Shown here: one piece after another, positions 15,616 through 20,929 of the stretch | Numbering within the stretch: position 1 is the stretch's first letter | Layout of the letters: each line of letters opens with the position of its first letter | Program-made: the position numbers and the translations under genes | The notes under the pieces: generated by a model | What the model was told of the DNA's origin: nothing | The model's database searches: none | Seen by the model: only the letters and a program-made list of their open reading frames with translations | NCBI GenBank assembly: GCA_946479335.1 | Contig: CAMLFP010000057.1 | Coordinates: 1 to 20,929, forward strand | DNA from: an uncultured Archangium sp. | GTDB taxonomy: Bacteria > Myxococcota > Myxococcia > Myxococcales > Myxococcaceae | Direction: 5' to 3' | DNA length: 20,929 bases

Positions 15616-15631
15616 AGTGAGAAGCCCGCAG
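15616..15631 (+). repeat. Right copy of a 16-base imperfect direct repeat
   Basis: This matches 15042-15057 at 14 of 16 positions, including ten identical leading bases (AGTGAGAAGC). It separates the broken gene from the promoter region of the toxin-antitoxin pair. Confidence 0.35.
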
Positions 15632-15640
15632 AGACGCAGT

Positions 15641-15675
15641 TTGACGCACACGTCGTGTTGGCACATTGTGCACAC
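15641..15675 (+). promoter_or_regulatory. Candidate promoter and operator of the toxin-antitoxin pair
   Basis: TTGACG (15641-15646) and CATTGT (15664-15669) are 17 bases apart and resemble -35 and -10 boxes, the latter weakly. The perfect inverted repeat GCACA-T-TGTGC (15661-15671) overlaps the -10 box. DUF1778-type antitoxins bind such palindromes through their ribbon-helix-helix domain to repress their own operon. The predicted transcription start falls on or near the antitoxin ATG, and no Shine-Dalgarno sequence precedes it. Confidence 0.4.
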
Positions 15676-15954
15676 ATGCCTCATGCATCCCAGAAATCGG
15701 GGCGCATCGCCCTCCGTACTGACGCTCGCAGCGAGAAGCGCATCCGTCTCGCCGCATCGCTGCGCCGGCAATCGGTCTCTGCGTTCATGCTCGAAGCGGC
15801 AACTGAACGGGCTGAGGTCGTCATCGCCGAAGCAAATGAAGTGACGGTGCCCGCAGACTTCTTCGATGCGATGTGGAAAGCGCTCGCCAGGAAGCCGCGA
15901 GTCAACGCAAAGCTGGCCGCTGCGATGCGTGCGCCACGATTCGTCCAGCGATGA
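15676..15954 (+). CDS. DUF1778 (TacA-type) antitoxin
   Basis: This 92-aa protein is the antitoxin of a type II toxin-antitoxin pair. Residues about 10-50 form a ribbon-helix-helix DNA-binding domain: RIALRTDARSEKRIRLAA, then SVSAFMLEAATERAEVVI, matching the DUF1778 pattern (strand IxxRxxxxxKxxIxxAA, helix SxSxFxxxAAxxxA). The C-terminal region, VPADFFDAMWKALARKPRVNAKLAAAM (64-90), is the flexible toxin-neutralising part with the typical 'F...L..P..N..L' spacing. I chose ATG 15676, since the frame extends upstream only to unlikely residues. The stop overlaps the toxin ATG by four bases, the usual order (antitoxin first) for TacA/TacT and AtaR/AtaT pairs. Confidence 0.9.
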   Translation: MPHASQKSGRIALRTDARSEKRIRLAASLRRQSVSAFMLEAATERAEVVIAEANEVTVPADFFDAMWKALARKPRVNAKLAAAMRAPRFVQR

Positions 15955-16448
15955 CCGCGTTCATCTCGGAGGCGCTGACGAGCCAACACGACCTCTCGTC
16001 CTTTGCGAGCGGTGAGCCCACACTCGACGAGTGGCTCAAGACGAGCGCGCTCCATGCGCAGGCGAACCGCACTGCTCGCACCTTCGTGTGGCATCGGGGA
16101 GATCGTCGCGTCGTCGCGTGGTTCAGCCTCGCCGCGACGGTGATGAAGCGAGAAGAGGCGCCACCGAAAGTCAGCCGAGGAAGTCCGAGCATCGTGCCCG
16201 CAGTGCTCCTCGCCCGGCTTGCCCTCGATCATTCGCTGCTCGGCAAGGGCCACGGTACGCACCTGCTTGCTGATGCGGCAATGCGCGTTGTCACCGCGAC
16301 CGAGTCGGTGGCCGCGCGATTTCTCATCGTCGACGCCATCGATGAAAATGCCGCTCGTTTCTACGAGCGGCACGGGTTCACTCGAATTCCGGGACAACTC
16401 CGGCTGGTGCAGAAAGTCAGCGACCTCGCGGCCACGACGACGCGCTGA
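15951..16448 (+). CDS. GNAT acetyltransferase toxin (TacT/AtaT-like)
   Basis: This 165-aa GNAT protein is the toxin partner of the DUF1778 antitoxin. Known family members acetylate the amino group of aminoacyl-tRNA and block translation. Residues 15-46 (LSSFASGEPTLDEWLKTSA, then NRTARTFV) match the conserved N-terminal segment of these toxins. The acetyl-CoA site is LARLALDHSLLGKGHGTHLL (88-106), giving a G-K-G-H-G phosphate-binding turn. The catalytic-type Tyr138 lies in DENAARFYERHGF (131-143), as in TacT. The protein is close to the usual 160-175 residues and appears intact. Overlap ATGA couples it to the antitoxin. Codon choice includes more A/T-ending codons than the flanking ccm genes, fitting horizontal acquisition. 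Which tRNA is modified cannot be told. Confidence 0.9.
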   Translation: MTAFISEALTSQHDLSSFASGEPTLDEWLKTSALHAQANRTARTFVWHRGDRRVVAWFSLAATVMKREEAPPKVSRGSPSIVPAVLLARLALDHSLLGKGHGTHLLADAAMRVVTATESVAARFLIVDAIDENAARFYERHGFTRIPGQLRLVQKVSDLAATTTR

Positions 16449-16456
16449 GACCACCG

Positions 16457-17356
16457 CTACTTCTTCTTCGCCACCACCTGATCACCGAAGCGCTCGGCGT
16501 TCGCCAACCACGCCGCAGCGTTCTTCACGTAGCGGCCGGTGCCGGCGGTGTCCCACATCAGGTAGAGCCGCGTGAAGCCGCCGTCGACGATGGCGCGCTT
16601 GCCGTCCTTGTCGAAGAACGCGGTCACCACGTGGCCCTGCGAGCCGACGATGAGCGGCGTCAGCCCGGTGGGCTTCGGCAGGTACGCGATGGTGTGGCCC
16701 TCGTAGAGCTGCTCGATGCCGGTGCTCAGCAGATGATCTCCGCGCAGGCCGGTCGCGCCGGGCTTCGCCTGCCGGCCGATGACCTGCTGGCCCTCGTCCC
16801 ACGGAGACGACGCCATCTCGACGTCGAACAGCGCGCGCGACAGCGCATCGGCGTCTTGCGCGTACGGCGCGTTGTCACCCCAGATGTAGAGCCCGTGGCC
16901 CGCGTCGAAGAACTTCTTGATGACCGCGATGTGCGCGTCGGTCAGCTGCCGCCTGTCGCCGGAGATGATCCACAGCTGGTTCGCCTTACTCAGCGCCTTC
17001 TCGAGCTCCTTCGGCGACGGCACCACGTTGATGTACCGGTAGACCGAGAAGCCCTTCTCCGCGAGCGCGGCCTTGGGCAGATGAAAGTCGAAGCCCTCGC
17101 CGGTGTAGCTGTGCAGCACCACCACCGTCTGCCCGTCGAACGCGCCGTCGACCGCGAGGTCGAACTGGTTGCCCTGCGCGTTGCCGTAGCGGTCCTTCTT
17201 CGGCTCCACGTAGACGCGCTCGACCTTGGTCTTGCCGTCGGAGGTGGTCACCACGCGGTCTTCGGCGACCTTGGGTGCGCTCAACCCGGCGACGCCGTTG
17301 TACTGGGCGAAGGCGGGCGCTGACAGCAGGCAAGCGGCGAGAATGTATCTGAGCAT
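16457..17356 (-). CDS. Secreted protein with amidotransferase-like fold, unknown role
   Basis: This 299-aa protein has a signal peptide with a standard cleavage site after residue 17 (SAPAFA|QYN). The mature part contains an alternating strand/helix region: TVVVLHSYTGEGFDFHLP (77-94), KANQLWIISGDRRQLTDAHI (124-143) and IKKFFDAGHGLYIWGDNAPY (146-165). This resembles class I glutamine-amidotransferase-like or ThuA-like domains without an evident nucleophilic Cys. The C-terminal part has a distinctive block, RAIVDGGFTRLYLMWDTAG (about 254-272), then RYVKNAAAWLANAERF. The ATG at 17356 has AAGG about eight bases upstream. It is convergent with the toxin gene (8-base gap) and divergent from ccmF (53 bases), so it lies inside the split between the two ccm blocks. 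Its GC-rich codon use matches the core genome, unlike the toxin-antitoxin pair. No function is claimed. Confidence 0.78.
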   Translation of the reverse strand: MLRYILAACLLSAPAFAQYNGVAGLSAPKVAEDRVVTTSDGKTKVERVYVEPKKDRYGNAQGNQFDLAVDGAFDGQTVVVLHSYTGEGFDFHLPKAALAEKGFSVYRYINVVPSPKELEKALSKANQLWIISGDRRQLTDAHIAVIKKFFDAGHGLYIWGDNAPYAQDADALSRALFDVEMASSPWDEGQQVIGRQAKPGATGLRGDHLLSTGIEQLYEGHTIAYLPKPTGLTPLIVGSQGHVVTAFFDKDGKRAIVDGGFTRLYLMWDTAGTGRYVKNAAAWLANAERFGDQVVAKKK

Positions 17357-17387
17357 CCGCCCTTCAACGGGCAGGCCGCGAAATCGA

Positions 17388-17401
17388 TCTCCGCGCGGAG
17401 A
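17388..17401. promoter_or_regulatory. 14-bp perfect palindrome over the ccmF ribosome binding site
   Basis: TCTCCGCGCGGAGA is a perfect palindrome ending eight bases before the ccmF ATG. Its GGAG is the Shine-Dalgarno sequence. As DNA it could be a dimeric regulator site; as RNA a 5-bp hairpin would hide the GGAG. The divergent gene starts 32 bases to its left. Confidence 0.45.
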
Positions 17402-17409
17402 AACCCGCT

Positions 17410-19380
17410 ATGAGCCGGGGCGTGAATTCGACTCTCGGTTATGGCCTGGTGTTGCTGGGTCTGGCGTGCGCGGCGTTCTCGGCGATCACCGGCATCGTCA
17501 CGGGGCTGGCGCGCAAGGAAAGCGCGCTCCCGTGGGTGCGCGGCGGCGTCTACGGCTTCGCGGCGGCGATGATCGGCAGCAACCTGACGATGATCTTCGC
17601 GCTGCTGAGCCACGACTTCTCGGTGAAGTACGTCGCGCAGGTCGGCAGCCGCGCCACGCCCACCATCTTCACCATCGTCTCGCTCTGGAGCGCGCTGGAA
17701 GGCTCCATCCTCTTCTGGGGCGCGATCATGGGCGTGTACCTGTTCGCCTTCGCGTTCACCTACCGCAAGGAGCACGGGCGCTACATGCAGCTCTCACTCG
17801 GCGTGATGGCCGCGGTGGCGACGTTCTTCGCCTTCCTCATCGCCGGCCCCGCCAACCCGTGGACACAGCTCCCCTTCCCTCCGCCGGATGGCCCGGGCCC
17901 GAACCCGCTGCTCCAGAACCACCCGCTGATGATCATCCACCCGCCGATGCTGTACCTCGGGTACGTCGGCATGACGATTCCGTTCGGCATCGCCGCCGGC
18001 GCGCTGCTGCGCGGTGAGCTGGGCGACGCGTGGCTGGTGCCGCTGCGCAAGTGGACGCTGGTGCCGTGGATCTTCCTGTCGATCGGCATCATCCTCGGCG
18101 GCTGGTGGGCGTACGCGGTGCTGGGTTGGGGCGGCTACTGGGCGTGGGACCCGGTGGAGAACGCGTCGTTCATGCCGTGGCTGACCGCGACCGCGTTCAT
18201 GCACTCCACGATGGTGCTGGAGAAGAAGAAGGCGCTGAAGCTGTGGACGGTGGCGCTCGCGCTCTCGAGCTTCGTGCTGACCATCGTGGGCACCTTCATG
18301 ACGCGCTCGGGCGTCTTCAACTCGGTGCACAGCTTCACGCAGTCAGACATCGGCCCGACGTTCCTCGTGTTCATCGGCGTCGTGCTGGTGTTCTGCGTGC
18401 TGCTGCTCGCCTTCCGCGGGCACATGCTGGTCGCGGAGACGCAGCTGGGCAGCATCGTGTCGCGCGAAGGCTCGATTCTCTTGAACAACCTCGTCTTCGC
18501 GTGCCTCACCTTCGTGGTGCTGATCGGCACGCTCTTCCCCATCATCAGCGAGGGCGTCTTCAACAAGAAGCTGACCGTCGGCGAGCCGTACTTCAACGAG
18601 ATGGCGTTGCCCTTCATGTTGGCGATGCTCTTCTTGATGGGCGTGGGCCCGATGCTGCCGTGGGGCACCGCCGACTCGAAGACGCTGCGCGACACCGCCA
18701 TCATCCCCGGCGCGGTGGGCCTCGTGGCCGTCCTGGTGTGCGTGGCCTTCGGCTACCGCGGCTTCCTGCCGCTGACGACCTTCGGCGTGGCGGCCTTCGT
18801 CACGGTGGTGACGCTGCGTGAGCTGTTGCTCCCCGCGAAGCAACGCGTCGACGCCACGAAGGAGAGCTGGGGCACCGCGGTCTTCATGAGCGCCTCGCGC
18901 GCGCGGCGACGCTTCGGCGGCTACATCGTGCACCTCGGCATCGTCATCATCGCGGTCGGCGTCGCGGCGTCGAGCTCGTACAAGCAGCACGCCACCGGCA
19001 CGCTGAAGCCCGGCCAGCAGCTGCAGGTCGGCGACTACCACGTGCGCTTCGACGGGCTCGATCGCGGCAAGGAGCCGCACCGCGAGTGGATCGGCGCCAA
19101 GGTGACGCTGGTGACGCCGGGCAAGGAAGAGGCGATGGCCACGCCGCGCATGAACTTCTACGAGCGCTCGACCGACCCGGTGGGCTCGCCGTCGGTCACC
19201 GGGCGCTGGCTGCGCGACGTGTACGTGTCGATGTTGGCGTACGACACCGCCAGCGGCTCCGCGAGCTTCAACATGTGGGTGTTCCCGCTCGTGGGGTGGA
19301 TCTGGTACCTCGGCATCTTCTTCCTCGCGCTGGGCACGCTCATCGCGCTGATCCCCGAGCCGAAGCGGGTGGCCGCGTGA
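17410..19380 (+). CDS. ccmF: CcmF, cytochrome c haem lyase subunit
   Basis: This 656-aa polytopic membrane protein has the WWD-type haem motif WGGYWAWDPVENASF (240-254) and the conserved histidine segments NHPLMIIHPPMLYLGYVG (170-187) and MTRSGVFNSVHSFTQ (around 297-311). The length is that of full CcmF (E. coli 647 aa), with many helices and a C-terminal periplasmic domain (about 528-625) before the last helix. CcmF accepts haem from CcmE and joins it to apocytochrome c thiols together with CcmH and CcmI. The ATG at 17410 has GGAG nine bases upstream. The stop overlaps the ccmG start by four bases. It is separated from ccmE by about 2.4 kb, so it needs its own promoter or readthrough. Confidence 0.95.
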   Translation: MSRGVNSTLGYGLVLLGLACAAFSAITGIVTGLARKESALPWVRGGVYGFAAAMIGSNLTMIFALLSHDFSVKYVAQVGSRATPTIFTIVSLWSALEGSILFWGAIMGVYLFAFAFTYRKEHGRYMQLSLGVMAAVATFFAFLIAGPANPWTQLPFPPPDGPGPNPLLQNHPLMIIHPPMLYLGYVGMTIPFGIAAGALLRGELGDAWLVPLRKWTLVPWIFLSIGIILGGWWAYAVLGWGGYWAWDPVENASFMPWLTATAFMHSTMVLEKKKALKLWTVALALSSFVLTIVGTFMTRSGVFNSVHSFTQSDIGPTFLVFIGVVLVFCVLLLAFRGHMLVAETQLGSIVSREGSILLNNLVFACLTFVVLIGTLFPIISEGVFNKKLTVGEPYFNEMALPFMLAMLFLMGVGPMLPWGTADSKTLRDTAIIPGAVGLVAVLVCVAFGYRGFLPLTTFGVAAFVTVVTLRELLLPAKQRVDATKESWGTAVFMSASRARRRFGGYIVHLGIVIIAVGVAASSSYKQHATGTLKPGQQLQVGDYHVRFDGLDRGKEPHREWIGAKVTLVTPGKEEAMATPRMNFYERSTDPVGSPSVTGRWLRDVYVSMLAYDTASGSASFNMWVFPLVGWIWYLGIFFLALGTLIALIPEPKRVAA

Positions 19381-19901
19381 AGCGCACCATCGCCGTCGTC
19401 GTCTCGCTGGCGCTGATCGCCGGGCTGGTCTTCATCCTCGGGAACGCGTTCGGCAAAGACCCGCATGAGGTGCCCTTCAAGCTGGCGGGCAAGCCGGCGC
19501 CCGACTTCCACATCAAGCGGCTCGACAATGATCAGGTCGTCTCGTTGAGCGACTTCAAGGGCAAGCCGGTGGTGCTCAACTTCTGGGCGACCTGGTGCGG
19601 GCCCTGCAAATACGAGCACCCGGTGCTCGACGCGGTCTCGAAGGAATACGGAGATCGCGCGGTGTTCCTCGGCATCGTCTTCGAAGACACCGAGAGCAAC
19701 ACCAAGAACTTCCTCCGCGACAACGGCTGGAACTTCCCCCAGCTGTTCGACCCGAAGTCGACGGTGGCGGTCGACTACGGCGTCTCCGGCGTGCCCGAGA
19801 CGTACTTCATCAACCGCGCGGGCATCATCGTGAAGAAGTACCCCGCGCCCTTCAGCGACCCGCGGACCTTCTCCGCGGAGATCGAGGAGATCTTGCGATG
19901 A
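19377..19901 (+). CDS. ccmG: CcmG/DsbE thioredoxin-like protein
   Basis: This 174-aa protein has an N-terminal membrane anchor (about 5-21) and a periplasmic thioredoxin fold. The redox motif is WCGPC (73-77) in NFWATWCGPCKYEHP. The cis-Pro loop is GVSGVPETYFI, and the KGKPVVLNFW and PAPDFHIKRLD segments are typical of DsbE/ResA/TlpA proteins. It keeps the apocytochrome CxxCH thiols reduced, probably through CcmH. The start is GTG with a four-base overlap on ccmF, and the stop overlaps the ccmH ATG by four bases. ResA and TlpA are alternatives by sequence alone, but position in the ccm block favours CcmG. Confidence 0.93.
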   Translation: MKRTIAVVVSLALIAGLVFILGNAFGKDPHEVPFKLAGKPAPDFHIKRLDNDQVVSLSDFKGKPVVLNFWATWCGPCKYEHPVLDAVSKEYGDRAVFLGIVFEDTESNTKNFLRDNGWNFPQLFDPKSTVAVDYGVSGVPETYFINRAGIIVKKYPAPFSDPRTFSAEIEEILR

Positions 19902-20341
19902 TCGCCATCATGCTCTCGCTGGTGCTGGCGCAGGGCTACGCGCCGCCGCGTCAGGGGCAAGACCCGCTCGACGCCGAACGCGAGGCGCGCGTGCAGCGCG
20001 TCGGCAAGCTGCTGCGGTGCGCGGTGTGCCAGGGCGTCTCCATCGCCGACTCGCCGGCGTCGATGGCGCGCGCGCAGCTCGACAAGGTGCGCGAGCTGGT
20101 CGCGGCAGGCAAGACCGACGACGAGATCTTCGACTACTTCGTCGACCGCTACGGCGAGTGGGCGTTGATGGAGCCGCGCAAGTCAGGCGTGGCGCTCGCG
20201 GTGTGGGTCGCGCCGCTCATCTTGTTGGCCATCGGGTTGTTGGTGGTGCTCGGCTCGTTCAAGAAGCCGGCCGCGCAGACGACCGTCGAAGCGCCCGCGG
20301 ACGACTTCCTCGAGCAGGTGCGGAAGGACCTCGAGAAATGA
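19898..20341 (+). CDS. ccmH: CcmH, thiol oxidoreductase of the haem lyase complex
   Basis: This 147-aa protein has a short signal peptide (MIAIMLSLVLAQG), the defining motif LLRCAVCQGVSIADS (38-52; Cys41 and Cys44), a three-helix domain (60-95) ending in DYFVDRYGEWALMEP, and one C-terminal membrane helix (about 103-122). This is the short CcmH type (E. coli N-terminal half), with the TPR part as the separate next gene. It resolves apocytochrome disulphides with CcmG and presents the protein to CcmF. The starting ATG overlaps ccmG, and the stop overlaps the next start, both by four bases. Confidence 0.95.
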   Translation: MIAIMLSLVLAQGYAPPRQGQDPLDAEREARVQRVGKLLRCAVCQGVSIADSPASMARAQLDKVRELVAAGKTDDEIFDYFVDRYGEWALMEPRKSGVALAVWVAPLILLAIGLLVVLGSFKKPAAQTTVEAPADDFLEQVRKDLEK

Positions 20342-20929
20342 ACCAGACCAACTGGCTCCCCGGCATCATCGTGTTCGCGATCGGCGCGGTGACGGCGCTG
20401 GCGTACCTGTTCTCGAGCAAGAAGCTGAAGACCGACGCGCCCGCGCCGGAGACGCTCGACGACTTCGACGCGCGCTACAACTCGCTGCTCGAGCAGCTCA
20501 AGGAGCTGATGGCCAACCAGCACCTGCTCGCGGCCGACGCGTTCGCGGCGGAGAAGACGCGGCTGGAGCAGGCGGCGGCCGACGTGCTGCGCGCCCGCGC
20601 GGGCAAGGCGAGCGCGGTGACGCGGCAGCAGGCGCGCGCCGAGAAGCTGGCGGCCGCAGAGCCCACGTTCTTCTCGAAGCACCCGGCGTTGATGGGCGGG
20701 CTGGTCGGCGGCGGCGTGGTGGCCTTCTTCGCGGTGCTGGACTTCCAGCTCTCGAAGGAGACCGTGGAGAAGCCCGACATGCCGCAGCAGCAGCGCCCCG
20801 GGCCGATGAGATCTCAGCAGTCTGACGGGAAGCTGGAGGCGCTCGCCGCGCGAGTGCAGCAGTCGCCCGACGACATCGACGCGGTGACCGACCTCTTCAT
20901 CCACCTCATCCGCCGGCAGGCGTTTCAAG
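20338..20929 (+). CDS. ccmI: CcmI-like TPR protein, N-terminal part (runs off window)
   Basis: The first 197 codons are present and the gene continues past the window. Residues 5-25 form a membrane helix (WLPGIIVFAIGAVTALAYLF). Residues 40-108 form a charged, probably coiled-coil cytosolic region (DFDARYNSLLEQLKEL, AEKTRLEQAAADVLR). A second helix lies at about 115-134 (HPALMGGLVGGGVVAFFAVL). From about residue 165 TPR-like helices begin (LEALAARVQQSPDDIDAVTDLFIHLIRR). Two helices plus a periplasmic TPR domain is the layout of CcmI, which binds apocytochrome c for the CcmFH complex. The ATG overlaps the ccmH stop by four bases. The central coiled-coil resembles the cytosolic loop of E. coli CcmI; the C-terminal end is needed to confirm. 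Confidence 0.8.
   Translation, partial: MNQTNWLPGIIVFAIGAVTALAYLFSSKKLKTDAPAPETLDDFDARYNSLLEQLKELMANQHLLAADAFAAEKTRLEQAAADVLRARAGKASAVTRQQARAEKLAAAEPTFFSKHPALMGGLVGGGVVAFFAVLDFQLSKETVEKPDMPQQQRPGPMRSQQSDGKLEALAARVQQSPDDIDAVTDLFIHLIRRQAFQ

Noticed and set aside
15659..15672. Sigma54 promoter (TGGCAC...TGC) before the antitoxin gene
   Set aside because: The GG and GC elements are separated by 8 rather than the required 10 bases.

Overview
The window is high-GC DNA packed with genes on both strands. G/C-ending codons dominate, many genes overlap by 4 bp (ATGA or GTGA), and several encode lipoproteins or secreted proteins of unknown role. Together with the System I cytochrome c maturation cluster and the DUF4129/DUF4350-type membrane proteins, this suggests a Myxococcota (myxobacterial) chromosome. 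That assignment is inference; there is no rRNA or other marker here.

Layout. Bases 1-4213 read mostly leftward: the start of an alpha/beta hydrolase (cut by the window edge), a lipoprotein with a textbook Rho-independent terminator, and a compact run of an unknown 363-aa protein, a HAD-IIB phosphatase and an RlmI-type rRNA methyltransferase. Bases 4275-6000 read rightward: a CorA-family channel with a GQN instead of GMN motif, then a second alpha/beta hydrolase. A small cysteine-rich lipoprotein (6013-6396, minus) lies opposite the thiamine-thiazole operon thiS-thiG-thiE-like (6455-8021). The thiE-like gene carries a REP-like double palindrome inside its reading frame. A Coa1-like membrane protein (minus) follows, then a three-gene membrane-protein operon (8794-11383: polytopic protein, DUF4129, DUF4350) and a two-helix membrane protein (minus).

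The right half is a full System I cytochrome c maturation locus: ccmA, ccmB, ccmC, ccmD-like, ccmE (12217-15046) and ccmF, ccmG, ccmH, ccmI (17410 to the window end). CcmAB with CcmC and CcmD load haem onto CcmE. CcmF and CcmHI ligate haem to apocytochrome, and CcmG supplies reductant. The two halves are separated by about 2.4 kb of unrelated material: a gene broken by one in-frame TGA, a DUF1778/GNAT toxin-antitoxin pair of the TacA/TacT type, and a secreted protein on the opposite strand. The first three of these genes use more A/T-ending codons than their neighbours, which points to an acquired insertion that split the ccm operon. A 14-bp palindrome over the ccmF ribosome binding site marks the second half's new 5' end.

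The main points of interest are the split ccm operon, the single-stop pseudogene, the possibly leaderless toxin-antitoxin promoter, the repeat inside thiE, the enlarged CcmD, and the orphaned DUF4129/DUF4350 cluster. No CRISPR array, tRNA, rRNA, transposase or integrase was found.
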